From Sphaerulina vaccinii (taxonomy: Eukaryota > Ascomycota > Dothideomycetes > Mycosphaerellales > Mycosphaerellaceae), in contig JAKUDP010000001.1 of NCBI GenBank assembly GCA_022570795.1, positions 1,674,001-1,738,000 on the forward strand: a DNA stretch of 64,000 nucleotides, written 5' to 3'. Every line of letters begins with the position of its first letter. The stretch's first letter is position 1. This document shows, one piece after another, positions 53,968 to 64,000 of the stretch. The notes below the pieces were generated by a model. It was given only the letters and a program-made list of their open reading frames with translations. It was not told the origin of the DNA and did no database searches. The position numbers and the translations under genes are program-made.

Positions 53968-54714
53968 ATGACCACTCCAAGAACCGCCAATGGCGAGAAA
54001 GGCCCCGTAGTCTGCGTCTTGTAAGTCCAGTCTAATCCCTCCCGCCCATCTGTTCAAGTCTGTCAACCTAACCTAACACTCCTCCATAGCTGCGGTGCCT
54101 CCCGAGGAACAAGCCCCGCCCACCTCGCCGCAGCCCGCTCGCTCGCACAAGCCTTCCACGCCAACAATATCAGCCTCGTCTACGGCGGAGGGACAGTCGG
54201 CGTAATGGGCGAAGTAGCAAAGACACTTGTCTCCCTATCTGGGCCCCAATCAGTCCACGGCATCATACCTGAAGCTCTTTTGAAGTACGAACGTAGCGGA
54301 CGCGAAAACAACACACCAAACGAAAAAGTTATAGATGAGAAAGTCTATGGCCGAACAACAGTCGTCAAGGACATGCATTCCCGTAAACAACTCATGGCAA
54401 GAGAAGTCATGGAATCAGGAGCCGGAGGCGGTTTCGTCGCTCTAAGTGGAGGTTATGGGACTCTGGAAGAATTAATGGAAGTCGTCACATGGAATCAACT
54501 CGGTATACACGCGAGAGGGATCGTGGTATTCAATGTTGAAGGCTATTGGGATGGGTTACTGCAATGGGTGAATAAGTCTGTCGAAGAAGGCTTCGTTGGA
54601 AAGGCTAATGCCAATATCATGGTCGAAGCGAAGACGAGTGAGGAAGTTGTGACAAGACTACGAGATTATACGAATGCTGAGGGGAGGTTTAATTTGAATT
54701 GGGGGGAGAAGTAG
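53968..54714 (+). CDS. LOG-family phosphoribohydrolase
   Basis: Enzyme of the LOG/"lysine decarboxylase-like" family, which releases the base from nucleoside 5'-monophosphates; in plants it activates cytokinins. Exons 53968-54020 and 54090-54714 give 225 aa. The Rossmann-like core starts VVCVFCGASRGTSPAHLAAA across the splice site; VYGGGTVGVMGEVA follows, and LSGGYGTLEELMEVVTW is the family signature, with Ser in place of the usual Pro of PGGxGT. No decarboxylase activity is expected. Whether the substrate here is a cytokinin nucleotide or a general purine nucleotide cannot be told. There are no cytokinin synthesis genes (such as an IPT) nearby. Confidence 0.9.
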
Positions 54715-55280
54715 AAGTAAAAATCTTGTTTTTGTTGAATAGAGAAAAGCATAGCGTGGTGAAAGGATAGAGGGAAGGTACCTAGCAGATATGCTGAATG
54801 ATAGAGACTTGGTATCTGACATTTGCTTCACTACCCGAAGAGAGCATACCAGTCAGTCCCATCCTGCCTAATTAATCGTCGCTGGTATATAGGACTCTTT
54901 CCTATCGGCGGCATTGATGAGTGCCAGCATTCCCGAGTGGCCATCCGCAGTTCGGGCAGCGAACAGGAGGTCGATATGCGTTGACGAACTCAGTTGAGCC
55001 GCTCTGGTTGTTGATGGGAGACATCGCTTGGTGGAGAGTGGTTGACGGACTTGGTGGGTTATTGTGTTGTGAAGTCGTGGCTGATATGAAATCAAAGTAA
55101 AAGTCATGGGCTTGTAGTTGGTTCACTAGATATATGCCAGCTTCATGAACAGTGTTCTCAGCATGCTATTGCCTCTGTCGTCAATCAAGAGCAGCTGTGG
55201 CAATTCGCTTTGATCATCATGCAATACCGATCATGGCAAGTGACGTCTGACTCTGTACAACTGCAAACAGCATGCTGCGC
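54715..55280. other. intergenic between convergent genes
   Basis: 566 bp between the LOG gene and the Far11/STRIP gene, holding only the small candidate ORF at 54902-55126. Confidence 0.45.
54902..55126 (-). CDS. possible tiny zinc-knuckle protein
   Basis: A 74-codon frame ending VRCPNCGWPLGNAGTHQCRR. The C-x2-C ... H-x-C arrangement could bind one zinc, and the motif sits at the very C-terminus. A shorter start at an internal Met would give 40 aa. There is no recognised family and nothing confirms expression; it may be chance. Confidence 0.25.
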   Translation of the reverse strand: MNQLQAHDFYFDFISATTSQHNNPPSPSTTLHQAMSPINNQSGSTEFVNAYRPPVRCPNCGWPLGNAGTHQCRR

Positions 55281-58200
55281 TCAATACCCTTCAATAGGAC
55301 CCTGCCACGGCTCTTCCAAAACAGGCTCGTCATCCGCCATAGCCTCCTCCCTCACAATTTCCATCTTCTCCAACTCCCTCGCAAAATAATCCTGCTCCTC
55401 ATCCAACATCCCCTTCTCAACACCCATCACATCAGGATACATTCTAACATTCCACCAATGCGTCAGCGCTCGTAGACTCTGTTCTAACGGTAAAGCATCT
55501 TCCACCGTTCCATCAACGTCTCCCACACAGGCGCCACCCATTCCGCCTCCACCGCCAGAGAGCCAGTCATCTCGCAGTTCTGCGGGGACGGAAAGCCATA
55601 CTGCTGTGATGATTTTCATGTTTCCTTGTCGCCATTTGCGGCCGCAGAAGGGGACTTGTGATTTGAAGAGCTTCAAGGTGTAGTATCGAAGCATTTGGAT
55701 TGGTATCTTCAGGGTCTTCTTTAAGTGATTGGAGCTCTTGTAACTGACGAGTAGAAGTGCTCGATGTGTCTTGCGTCTCGTCACTTTCTGCAAGACTCGC
55801 AGATAGTTGATGGAACTGAAGACATTGCGATATGAGTACTTCTTCAGTGGCGAAGCTGGAAGTGGTGTCTGCGGATAGCCAAGCTCATCGATTTCTGGTG
55901 GATGTGTAAAGTCAGGCGGCGAACTTGTCGTTGGAGATTGTACCTGCTCTGATGCCTCGTCCCTCTTCAGCTTGATCGGAGGTGGTGCAGCTTCGTCTTC
56001 AGACTCATCGCTGCCGTCTTTGTCGGATGGGGATGTCTTAGGCGGGCCTTGCCGGGACGTTGTTTGGCAGAAGTAGAAGAAATTCCGATCTTCGCGCTCG
56101 AGTTGGAAGTGGCATGCTCGGCCAATCTCTTGTGTCTGCCATAGCTTTAGGATGAGAGGCACATAATTCGAATCCAGTAACAGTTGCGTCATGTACTCAT
56201 ACTGTAAGATGTGTGAAACCTTGAACCATTTCAGGAGCAAGAGTAGGATGGAGCTCAGAGCTTTGGCGGCAATCTCCTGGGTGCGCTGTTTATCCAGCTC
56301 TTCCATAGTATTCTCGATGCCATCTGCATGGACACCATTCTCGACAGGTTTGGTTCCGTTGATGCCATTGGTTTCGTTAAACTGAATGCCGGCTTGTAGA
56401 CCATTCTGACCATTACCCTTAGTAACAAGATCGGTGACGTTCTGTAAGACGGCTTTCAGCAGCACTATCACGACACTCTGTAGATGTGGCAGTGAGTCGT
56501 GGTAGTAGTTATTAACCTTAGCCAGCCGTCGCTGTTCTTCTGTCTGAGCAAGTGGCTTTCCTTGTTCTGCGCTCTGATCTGGCTCAGGCTGGGGTAACAG
56601 TTCGAAGTCGTCCACATCCAAGTTGTCATCATCGTCGTTGAGTTTCTTCCAGCCTCTCTCTTGCTTCATAAAGTCTACACGAGCTTCCCATAGCTGTTTC
56701 ATGGCTCGTGTCGCACGCATACGCTTCGCGAAGAGCTCAGCTGCTTCAAGAATGCTTGTGGGAATGTCAGCACCCTCCCACCTGCGGCCAACGAGAGCAT
56801 CCTGCAATTCAGTGCTGCCCTTGCCTCCAAGATCGTTGCTACTGGCGTCCAGAGGCGGATATAAGAATGGGAACATCTGATTCGTTTGATAGTTCTGCTT
56901 CTTCCCGGCCTTACCAGGACCTGCAGGCGATGGTGGCGGCGAAGGCGCTGGAGTAGCTATGTGTACAGGCTGATGCATAATCGAGCCTGTGCCAACAGCA
57001 GGTGCTCCTGCGAAAGCTGCATCCGAGACTGAGACGTAGCTTGGCCGGCGATGCTTAAGTGGCGGCAATATGCTGTTATTCTCGGGCTCGAGGGGGAATA
57101 GTGGCGGTGGTGGATGATAGGCTGGATATTTGGACCCGATCTCTTGTCGAAAGAGGTGGTAGTCAAGAGGCGATGCTGTGATCAGAGGTTGACCACGAGT
57201 GTCCTTCTCATCTCCACTGGTACCTCGGAGTGAAGTCTTGACCTTCTCAACCTCCTGTATGCCTCCCAATGACACCAATATAGTTTTCCAAGCAAGCAAG
57301 AGCATCTTTGTCAATGGGATTGGTGCGTGCTCGTCCCATCTCAACCTGGCAACAATCTGTGTCAGGTAGTTGAGGAAGCTTGGTTCTAGTGCCAGAAGAT
57401 CGGCTTTCAATGCCTGAGCATTGCTAGTAGTCCTCGATACCTCAACGAAGAGGTACATGAGGGTCAGGCAGCACCACAGATCGACGCTTTCGTCTCCTCG
57501 TCGTGCCTGAGACTCATTGCGAGACGAGATTTCCGGGGCAGAGTTCTGGAAGTCCCTATCACAAATTTGTCGAAGCGTATCATATATGGCGGAGAGGCCA
57601 TCACTGGAATGTAGCGTATCGATCATAGCGACAATCCACTGCACCTGCAAGGTGGAAGAACCAAAAGCTTCAAGTCTTGATCCACCCATCCTACTGTTTG
57701 GAAACAGATCTTCAAGTGCACAACCCTCCTGTCGCCCAGCGGTCTCTTCCCATATGCCAAGTCCAATGTAGGTCAATATCATGAGAGCCTTAGTAGTAGC
57801 GTCCGGGGACGCATCTTTCTCCTGCAATACCGTGATCCACTTCTTGGTGAACAGTCTCCGCGCGTCCTCTGTTACATCCAGCCAGTCCAGCTTGTTGCCG
57901 TCCTCAGATGTTCTCCACTCATCGTTGAAGACCTTCTGACACTTTCGCAGCTTCAGCTCTTCCTCCTCGTTGTAGCTGAACCATTCCTCCAGCTCCACAG
58001 GGAAAGATTGCGCATCCTGATAGTCAAAGTCGTACACTTTCTCATCGCCTATCAGCTGCTGTTTTTGCGGAACTTGAGCATTGGGAAATGTGCTTCGGAT
58101 GCGCTTCAGATCGGCGAGAGTCAGGCTGTCTGGTGGTTCCTGCGTGAAGTCGGGGGGATCTGAAGGTTGTCCAGGAGGTGCTGGCGGAGGCTGTGAAGGT

Positions 58201-58457
58201 GGAGGATTGGAGGGTTCTCGTGTGAGAGGAGGTCGCGAAGGGATAGGCACAGCTGCTCGAGATGCTGGTAATGCTGGCTTCGCAGTCGGCTCCACACTGT
58301 CGAGCACAATCTCTGTATCAACGGCTTCCTCTGCAGCAGCCGTCGCTACGCCCACTGCATTACTCCTATCCTCTCCATCCTCTCCATTCTCTATTGGTCT
58401 CAATGTCGGACTCGCCTCGCCAGCTTTGGGCAGATCGGGGTTCTCGACTTCGTCCAT
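55281..58457 (-). CDS. FAR11: Far11/STRIP1-type STRIPAK subunit
   Basis: A 1058-aa single-exon protein of the striatin-interacting phosphatase and kinase complex. Homologs are yeast Far11, Sordaria PRO22, Neurospora HAM-2 and human STRIP1/2. In moulds the complex is needed for hyphal fusion and sexual development; it sits at ER and nuclear envelope. After a Pro/Ala-rich disordered start, the N1221 region begins at YDFDYQDAQSFPVELEEWFS and runs through LMILTYIGLGIWEE. The C-terminal DUF3402 part is marked by LLKWFKVSHILQYEYMTQLL, YSYRNVFSSINYLRVLQKV and the ending LTHWWNVRMYPDV. The long linker (residues ~430-520) is Pro-rich. The start at 58457 gives an acidic N-terminus as in relatives. Confidence 0.92.
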   Translation of the reverse strand: MDEVENPDLPKAGEASPTLRPIENGEDGEDRSNAVGVATAAAEEAVDTEIVLDSVEPTAKPALPASRAAVPIPSRPPLTREPSNPPPSQPPPAPPGQPSDPPDFTQEPPDSLTLADLKRIRSTFPNAQVPQKQQLIGDEKVYDFDYQDAQSFPVELEEWFSYNEEEELKLRKCQKVFNDEWRTSEDGNKLDWLDVTEDARRLFTKKWITVLQEKDASPDATTKALMILTYIGLGIWEETAGRQEGCALEDLFPNSRMGGSRLEAFGSSTLQVQWIVAMIDTLHSSDGLSAIYDTLRQICDRDFQNSAPEISSRNESQARRGDESVDLWCCLTLMYLFVEVSRTTSNAQALKADLLALEPSFLNYLTQIVARLRWDEHAPIPLTKMLLLAWKTILVSLGGIQEVEKVKTSLRGTSGDEKDTRGQPLITASPLDYHLFRQEIGSKYPAYHPPPPLFPLEPENNSILPPLKHRRPSYVSVSDAAFAGAPAVGTGSIMHQPVHIATPAPSPPPSPAGPGKAGKKQNYQTNQMFPFLYPPLDASSNDLGGKGSTELQDALVGRRWEGADIPTSILEAAELFAKRMRATRAMKQLWEARVDFMKQERGWKKLNDDDDNLDVDDFELLPQPEPDQSAEQGKPLAQTEEQRRLAKVNNYYHDSLPHLQSVVIVLLKAVLQNVTDLVTKGNGQNGLQAGIQFNETNGINGTKPVENGVHADGIENTMEELDKQRTQEIAAKALSSILLLLLKWFKVSHILQYEYMTQLLLDSNYVPLILKLWQTQEIGRACHFQLEREDRNFFYFCQTTSRQGPPKTSPSDKDGSDESEDEAAPPPIKLKRDEASEQVQSPTTSSPPDFTHPPEIDELGYPQTPLPASPLKKYSYRNVFSSINYLRVLQKVTRRKTHRALLLVSYKSSNHLKKTLKIPIQMLRYYTLKLFKSQVPFCGRKWRQGNMKIITAVWLSVPAELRDDWLSGGGGGMGGACVGDVDGTVEDALPLEQSLRALTHWWNVRMYPDVMGVEKGMLDEEQDYFARELEKMEIVREEAMADDEPVLEEPWQGPIEGY

Positions 58458-59255
58458 GATTTGGAAGCGTGGAGCCTTGTCGTTGGAGTTAGATTGACCG
58501 CTCTACGCGGAGAGTTGTAATACCTCACGACATGGCATGTGTTTGTTGTAGGAAACATAGAGCTTGAGAGCTTGTGAAACTCATATCGAGCTGTGGCTGT
58601 GGCTATTGTGGCTTGACGATATTAAGGCTGACTGCTTCGACTCAACATTCTCATATTCGACATTGTACTTCTCAGATCACCAATGTGACCCTTCATACAA
58701 GAGCACAGAAGCGTGCTATACGACTCGAAAGCCGAGAGTATCTTGCGTACAGGCGTGACCAGCTACATCCTCAAGTCCAGCCCACCAGACTATCAGACTA
58801 TCTACATTACCTCATCCTCACCAACGCTGCCTCCAAAAGCCTCATCAAGACCACGACCTCGCGTTGCAGACAATTACATCTCAATGTATCTGCCACGCAA
58901 GGATGACGACCAGAGCATGTCCGCTTGACGGTCTGACCGGCCCACGTAAAATCTCGGCTCCAAGTATCAACATGAAACATCGCCAAAGACCATGGCGTGA
59001 AATTTGTCGCTGCTACAGTGCCTAGCTGCCCACATCCTAGCTTGCGAAAGAACAGTCCCATGGACGAGCCACACTCCACCGCATTGCGCCAGACTTGCTA
59101 CAGCATGAGGGTGTTCTCCTCTGGAAGTACGTAAGGATCACACCGCTGTCTGCTTCCTTACAAAAGCCCTCTTATCATTCTCTTCTTGGCTGTCTCTTCA
59201 GCATTATCCTCCTCATCACTCCTTTTCACAATCACCCAAACACTCATTTGACAAT
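58458..59255. promoter_or_regulatory. divergent intergenic region
   Basis: 798 bp between the starts of the STRIPAK gene (-) and the expansin gene (+). Frames of 60-110 codons cross it without gene character. Confidence 0.5.
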
Positions 59256-60013
59256 ATGTTCTCCATACTTGCATTATTGGCAGCCGCTGGCTCGGTTGTC
59301 GCATCAAACTCAGGAGAGGCAACATTCTATGGAGGCAACACGCAGGGAGGGATGTGCTCCTTCTCAACTTATACCATTCCGTCTGGGATCTACGGCACCG
59401 CGCTCTCAGACAGCAATTGGGACGGCAGCGAGGCATGCGGCGGTTGCGTCGAGGTGACAGGACCAAATGGCAACAAGGTCACCGCCATGGTCGTGGATCA
59501 ATGTCCTGGCTGTGGCGAGAACCACCTTGATTTGTTCCAGGACTGCTTCGCTGAGCTTGCCGATATCAGCGAGGGAATCATCGATGTGACTTGGGAATAT
59601 GTGGACTGTCCGATCACTGTAAGAATAAACATCAATCGACCCCTGAGCACTCTCCAAACCATTCGCTGACTCGAACTCAGGACCCTCTTCAAGTCCATAT
59701 GAAAGAAGGAGTGTCTGCAAACTGGTTCTCTGCTCAGATCGTCAATGCCAACAAGGTGAGTACGTCGGCAACCAACATCAGAACCGAGCTAATGATGTGG
59801 CAGCGCGTTGCGAGTTTGGAGTACTCCACGGACGGTGGTAGCACTTGGGAAAGTGGATGTTCTCGCCAGGACTACAACTTCTTCCAGCTATCCTCCGGCA
59901 CTGGCTCGGACACAGTTTCCATCAGAGCTGAGAGTATCGATGGTGACCAGGTCGTTGTGAAAGGCGTCAGTGTGACTGGAGGTAATCTGGTCGACGCTTC
60001 AGCGAACTTTTGA
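59256..60013 (+). CDS. secreted expansin-like protein
   Basis: Small secreted protein expected to loosen plant or fungal wall polysaccharide without hydrolysis. Exons 59256-59618, 59681-59755 and 59804-60013 give 215 aa. A signal peptide (MFSILALLAAAGSVVAS) is followed by a double-psi beta-barrel with GEATFYGGN, ACGGCVEV, VVDQCPGCGENHLDL; six Cys can pair. Exon 2 starts the CBM63-like second domain (DPLQVHMKEGVSANWFSAQIVNAN), which goes on with RVASLEYSTDGGSTW. This two-domain layout matches plant and bacterial expansins and differs from single-domain loosenins. There is no separate cellulose-binding CBM1, so it is not a swollenin. It may act in plant contact or in wall remodelling. Confidence 0.9.
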
Positions 60014-60707
60014 TTGTCCAGAACGAAAGGAATTGAGTCGAGCCAGGTGCAGTCAGAAGCAGTACATGGCCTTCAGATAGTCGATCAAAAATCCTAAAGG
60101 GTAGGAAGTGAGCAATCGAAGGAAAGGATTGCAATCGAAGGAAAGGATTGCAATCGAAGGATAGGATTCTCTGTGTAAGGCCATTATCTCCGTGGACGAA
60201 CCTCCACCGAGCGGTCGTGTTTCCAGACGGAGTGCAGAAACCATTGGCTTCATTTTCAGAAACAGTTTCTGACCTTTGGCTGCTCTTTGAGAAACTTCAA
60301 GCTGAAGGTCTATTGCGAAACTGATCCTTCAATCACTGTTCGGTACTCATGCTCCATCGTCCCATTTGCCATAGTCGAAAACTTGCTAGCGAGTGATGGT
60401 GACCATTGGTGATGAAGGTGGAAGTTGAAGAGGACAGTCTCGTAGTAGACATCAGAGGTCGGACAGACGTGCCCTCATTTTGAAAGTATCTCCGTCAACG
60501 AGCAGATACCAAGCCATGGGGTAGTCAGACGGACTGCAGAAGTTAAAGGTGTCGTCGTCCGAGAGAAACACTTGAATGCACAGACCAAAGCCAAGACGAG
60601 TGGATAGCCGGAAAGAACCGTGTAGAGCTTTGCTCCTGCTCCTCAAAGACCACCAGCTTCTGCGCCGCCAGCAACTCCACTCCATCCATCTCTCCATCAC
60701 CGCAAAT
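60014..60707. promoter_or_regulatory. upstream region of ATP synthase beta
   Basis: 694 bp between two plus-strand genes; includes the 19-bp tandem repeat at 60112-60168 and a C/T-rich leader just before 60708. No gene is seen. Confidence 0.5.
60112..60168 (+). repeat. 19-bp tandem repeat, three units
   Basis: GCAATCGAAGGAAAGGATT twice exactly, then a third copy with one change. It lies ~100 bp after the expansin stop codon, probably in its 3' UTR. Confidence 0.9.
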
Positions 60708-62625
<1,918 letters not shown>

Positions 62626-63037
62626 ATGGCTAAAGGCTCTGGGACAGATGGTTGATGAAGCTTTCTAGCGCTACTGTACAGTCTACAAGCGCCAGGGAGA
62701 GCAACATCTAGTAGAGTTGCTTGTACTGTAGATCTTCGAAAGCGTTTCCTTTGTCACGTGCATTTGCATGGAGTGACGATATCACATATTCACATCTCTA
62801 CTGACTTAAGGTCATCAGATCATCTCCGGATGACAAGAGAGGCTGCAATACACTATCTGCTCATCGGGATGCATGGAGTTCAGCAGAGAGTGGAGGAATT
62901 CAAGTCCATAGAGAGGCTTTGAGTCTTGGGGCCATCGTCTCTTAAGCAACCACCAACATCGCGGCGTCTTCGGTGAAGTATACTGGTAAAGGTTCTGCTA
63001 ACATATGTGGATCAGGTTCCATGTCAGATTCCCTGTT
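62626..63037. other. intergenic between convergent genes
   Basis: 412 bp between the stops of ATP2 and the HemK-type gene; probably both 3' UTRs. Confidence 0.5.
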
Positions 63038-63945
63038 TTATAGATTGAGCAGCTTCTCAGCACCAGCGCGATACGCAAAAATGGATCTCGGTTGGCCTCT
63101 TCCACGCAAAAGCACATGATGACCATCTATCGCGAAGACTTCTCCAGCTGAGTCTACTGCCGGCTCGTCTCGCCATATCTCAACCTTGTCCCAGATACCT
63201 CGTTGTAAAGTCTTGGTGGCCACTCTGACAGCTTGCTCTGTATCTCCAACTTCGAATAACAAGACTTTAGCCTGCACGCGCTCCGCAATGTCGAGAAGTC
63301 TAGGATAGAACATATCGCCCACATCCGCGTCTGAGAGCTTATCAGACTCGTTTGCTGGTGGAACTAGAGCCTGTATTGGCTCGTACTCCCTGACAGATCG
63401 TGCTGTGGTGCTCAGGAACTGTCGTGGGCTGATATAAGGCGGGTTCGAGATCAATATGTCGAAGATTGGGGTTGCCTCGCCATCGATGCGAGCGAGTGCT
63501 TGCATCAGGGGCAGAGGTCCGCAGTTTTCTTCCTCGCTTGAAGTACCGGTGTCGTCCTTGAGGATATCGGCTTGGACATATCCTGTGCTTTGCAACGACT
63601 TCATTCGTGCCTTGCTGTTGGAGAGCTGCTTGCCTTGTCGAGCAATTTGGTGAATGAGGTTCTCTCTTGCTAAGCTCAATGCCTCACTTGATATATCAAC
63701 TCCAATGAGATCGAGTGTAGCATCGTTTCGTGCGTAGTACTCGTGGTGGAATAGTAATGGTATGCAACCTGTGCCTGCATCACATAGGCATCAGTACCTC
63801 CTCAGACTTGAGGCCATTATGTTTGAAATTGTCGTGCATACCCGTACACAAATCAAGGACTCGCAGATCCTTTTCATCGTCTCTGCTCGATTTCCAGTCA
63901 CAAATGAGACTGGCTAGATGAGAAGTAGATGCTGCTGTCTCCGGT
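63038..63945 (-). CDS. MTQ1: HemK/PrmC-family glutamine methyltransferase, partial
   Basis: SAM-dependent enzyme that methylates the Gln of the GGQ motif in release factors. Two exons are visible: 63945-63842 and 63774-63038; the 5' part lies beyond the right edge, so the start is missing. The first visible exon opens with the RPET motif (R-P-E-T-A-A) behind a TTCAG acceptor. The SAM site LDLCTGTGCIPLLFH spans the next junction, followed by IGVDISSEALSLAREN. The catalytic motif is SNPPYIS. The C-terminal strands (VLLFEVGDTEQAVRVATKTL) are normal. The visible part cannot separate the mitochondrial Mtq1 type from other HemK proteins; the symbol is the likeliest choice because Mtq2 proteins lack the RPET N-terminal arrangement. 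Confidence 0.82.
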
Positions 63946-64000
63946 CTGAACACAAAATTAGATTTTCTGCACCTATATAGGGGTGTCTAGTCTTTCTACC

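Noticed and set aside
60112..60168. CRISPR-like array
   Set aside because: The units are directly adjacent with no spacers, and the genome is eukaryotic. It is a simple tandem repeat.

Overview
The window is nuclear DNA of a filamentous ascomycete. Most protein genes carry short introns (about 45-110 nt, donors GTAAGT/GTATGT/GTGAGT, branch sites like CTAAC or CTGAC, acceptors YAG). The products are typical of moulds: a chitin synthase export chaperone, a STRIPAK subunit, a small expansin, a GABA transaminase, and a mitochondrial ClpX that budding yeast has only in a reduced form. One AT-rich block carries the signature of repeat-induced point mutation (RIP). A Dothideomycete is my impression from gene structure, but the sequence alone does not prove the class.

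Layout from left to right: fatty acid 2-hydroxylase (-); an unrecognised gene with an in-frame TAG (+); importin beta (-); a Spd1/Dif1-type ribonucleotide reductase regulator (-); a PHD-finger protein (-), divergent from an unrecognised Cys/His protein (+); a small hydrophilic protein (+); a short-chain dehydrogenase (+); a Cbf1-type bHLH factor (+), convergent with eIF6 (-); a 2.8 kb gene-poor stretch; a Puf3-type Pumilio protein (+); adenylate kinase (+); an unrecognised gene (+); mitochondrial ClpX (-), divergent from glycogen branching enzyme (+); GABA transaminase (+); a cation diffusion facilitator (+), convergent with a large chromodomain/CCCH protein (-); a Chs7-like chaperone (-); a 3.55 kb RIP-degraded PIF/Harbinger transposon; a dynamin-like/SLIP-GC-like GTPase (-); a Rab4/Ypt4-like GTPase (-), divergent from a LOG-family protein (+); a possible tiny zinc-knuckle ORF (-); a Far11/STRIP protein (-); an expansin (+); the ATP synthase beta subunit (+); and a HemK/PrmC methyltransferase (-) that runs off the right edge.

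The genes are mostly housekeeping and do not form a pathway or biosynthetic cluster. I rebuilt splice structures by hand. For all complete multi-exon genes except the one with the TAG, exon lengths sum to a multiple of three, and several match known family lengths closely (eIF6 245 aa, ATP2 514 aa, importin beta 873 aa).

I did not find a convincing new multi-gene system. The points most worth a second look are the transposon with intact ends and a readable degraded transposase, the in-frame TAG gene, a 41-bp repeat at the same distance upstream of two genes, a cluster of CACGTG sites before the Cbf1-type gene, a duplicated zinc-finger module in the chromodomain protein, and a Rab with about 40 extra residues between its switches.
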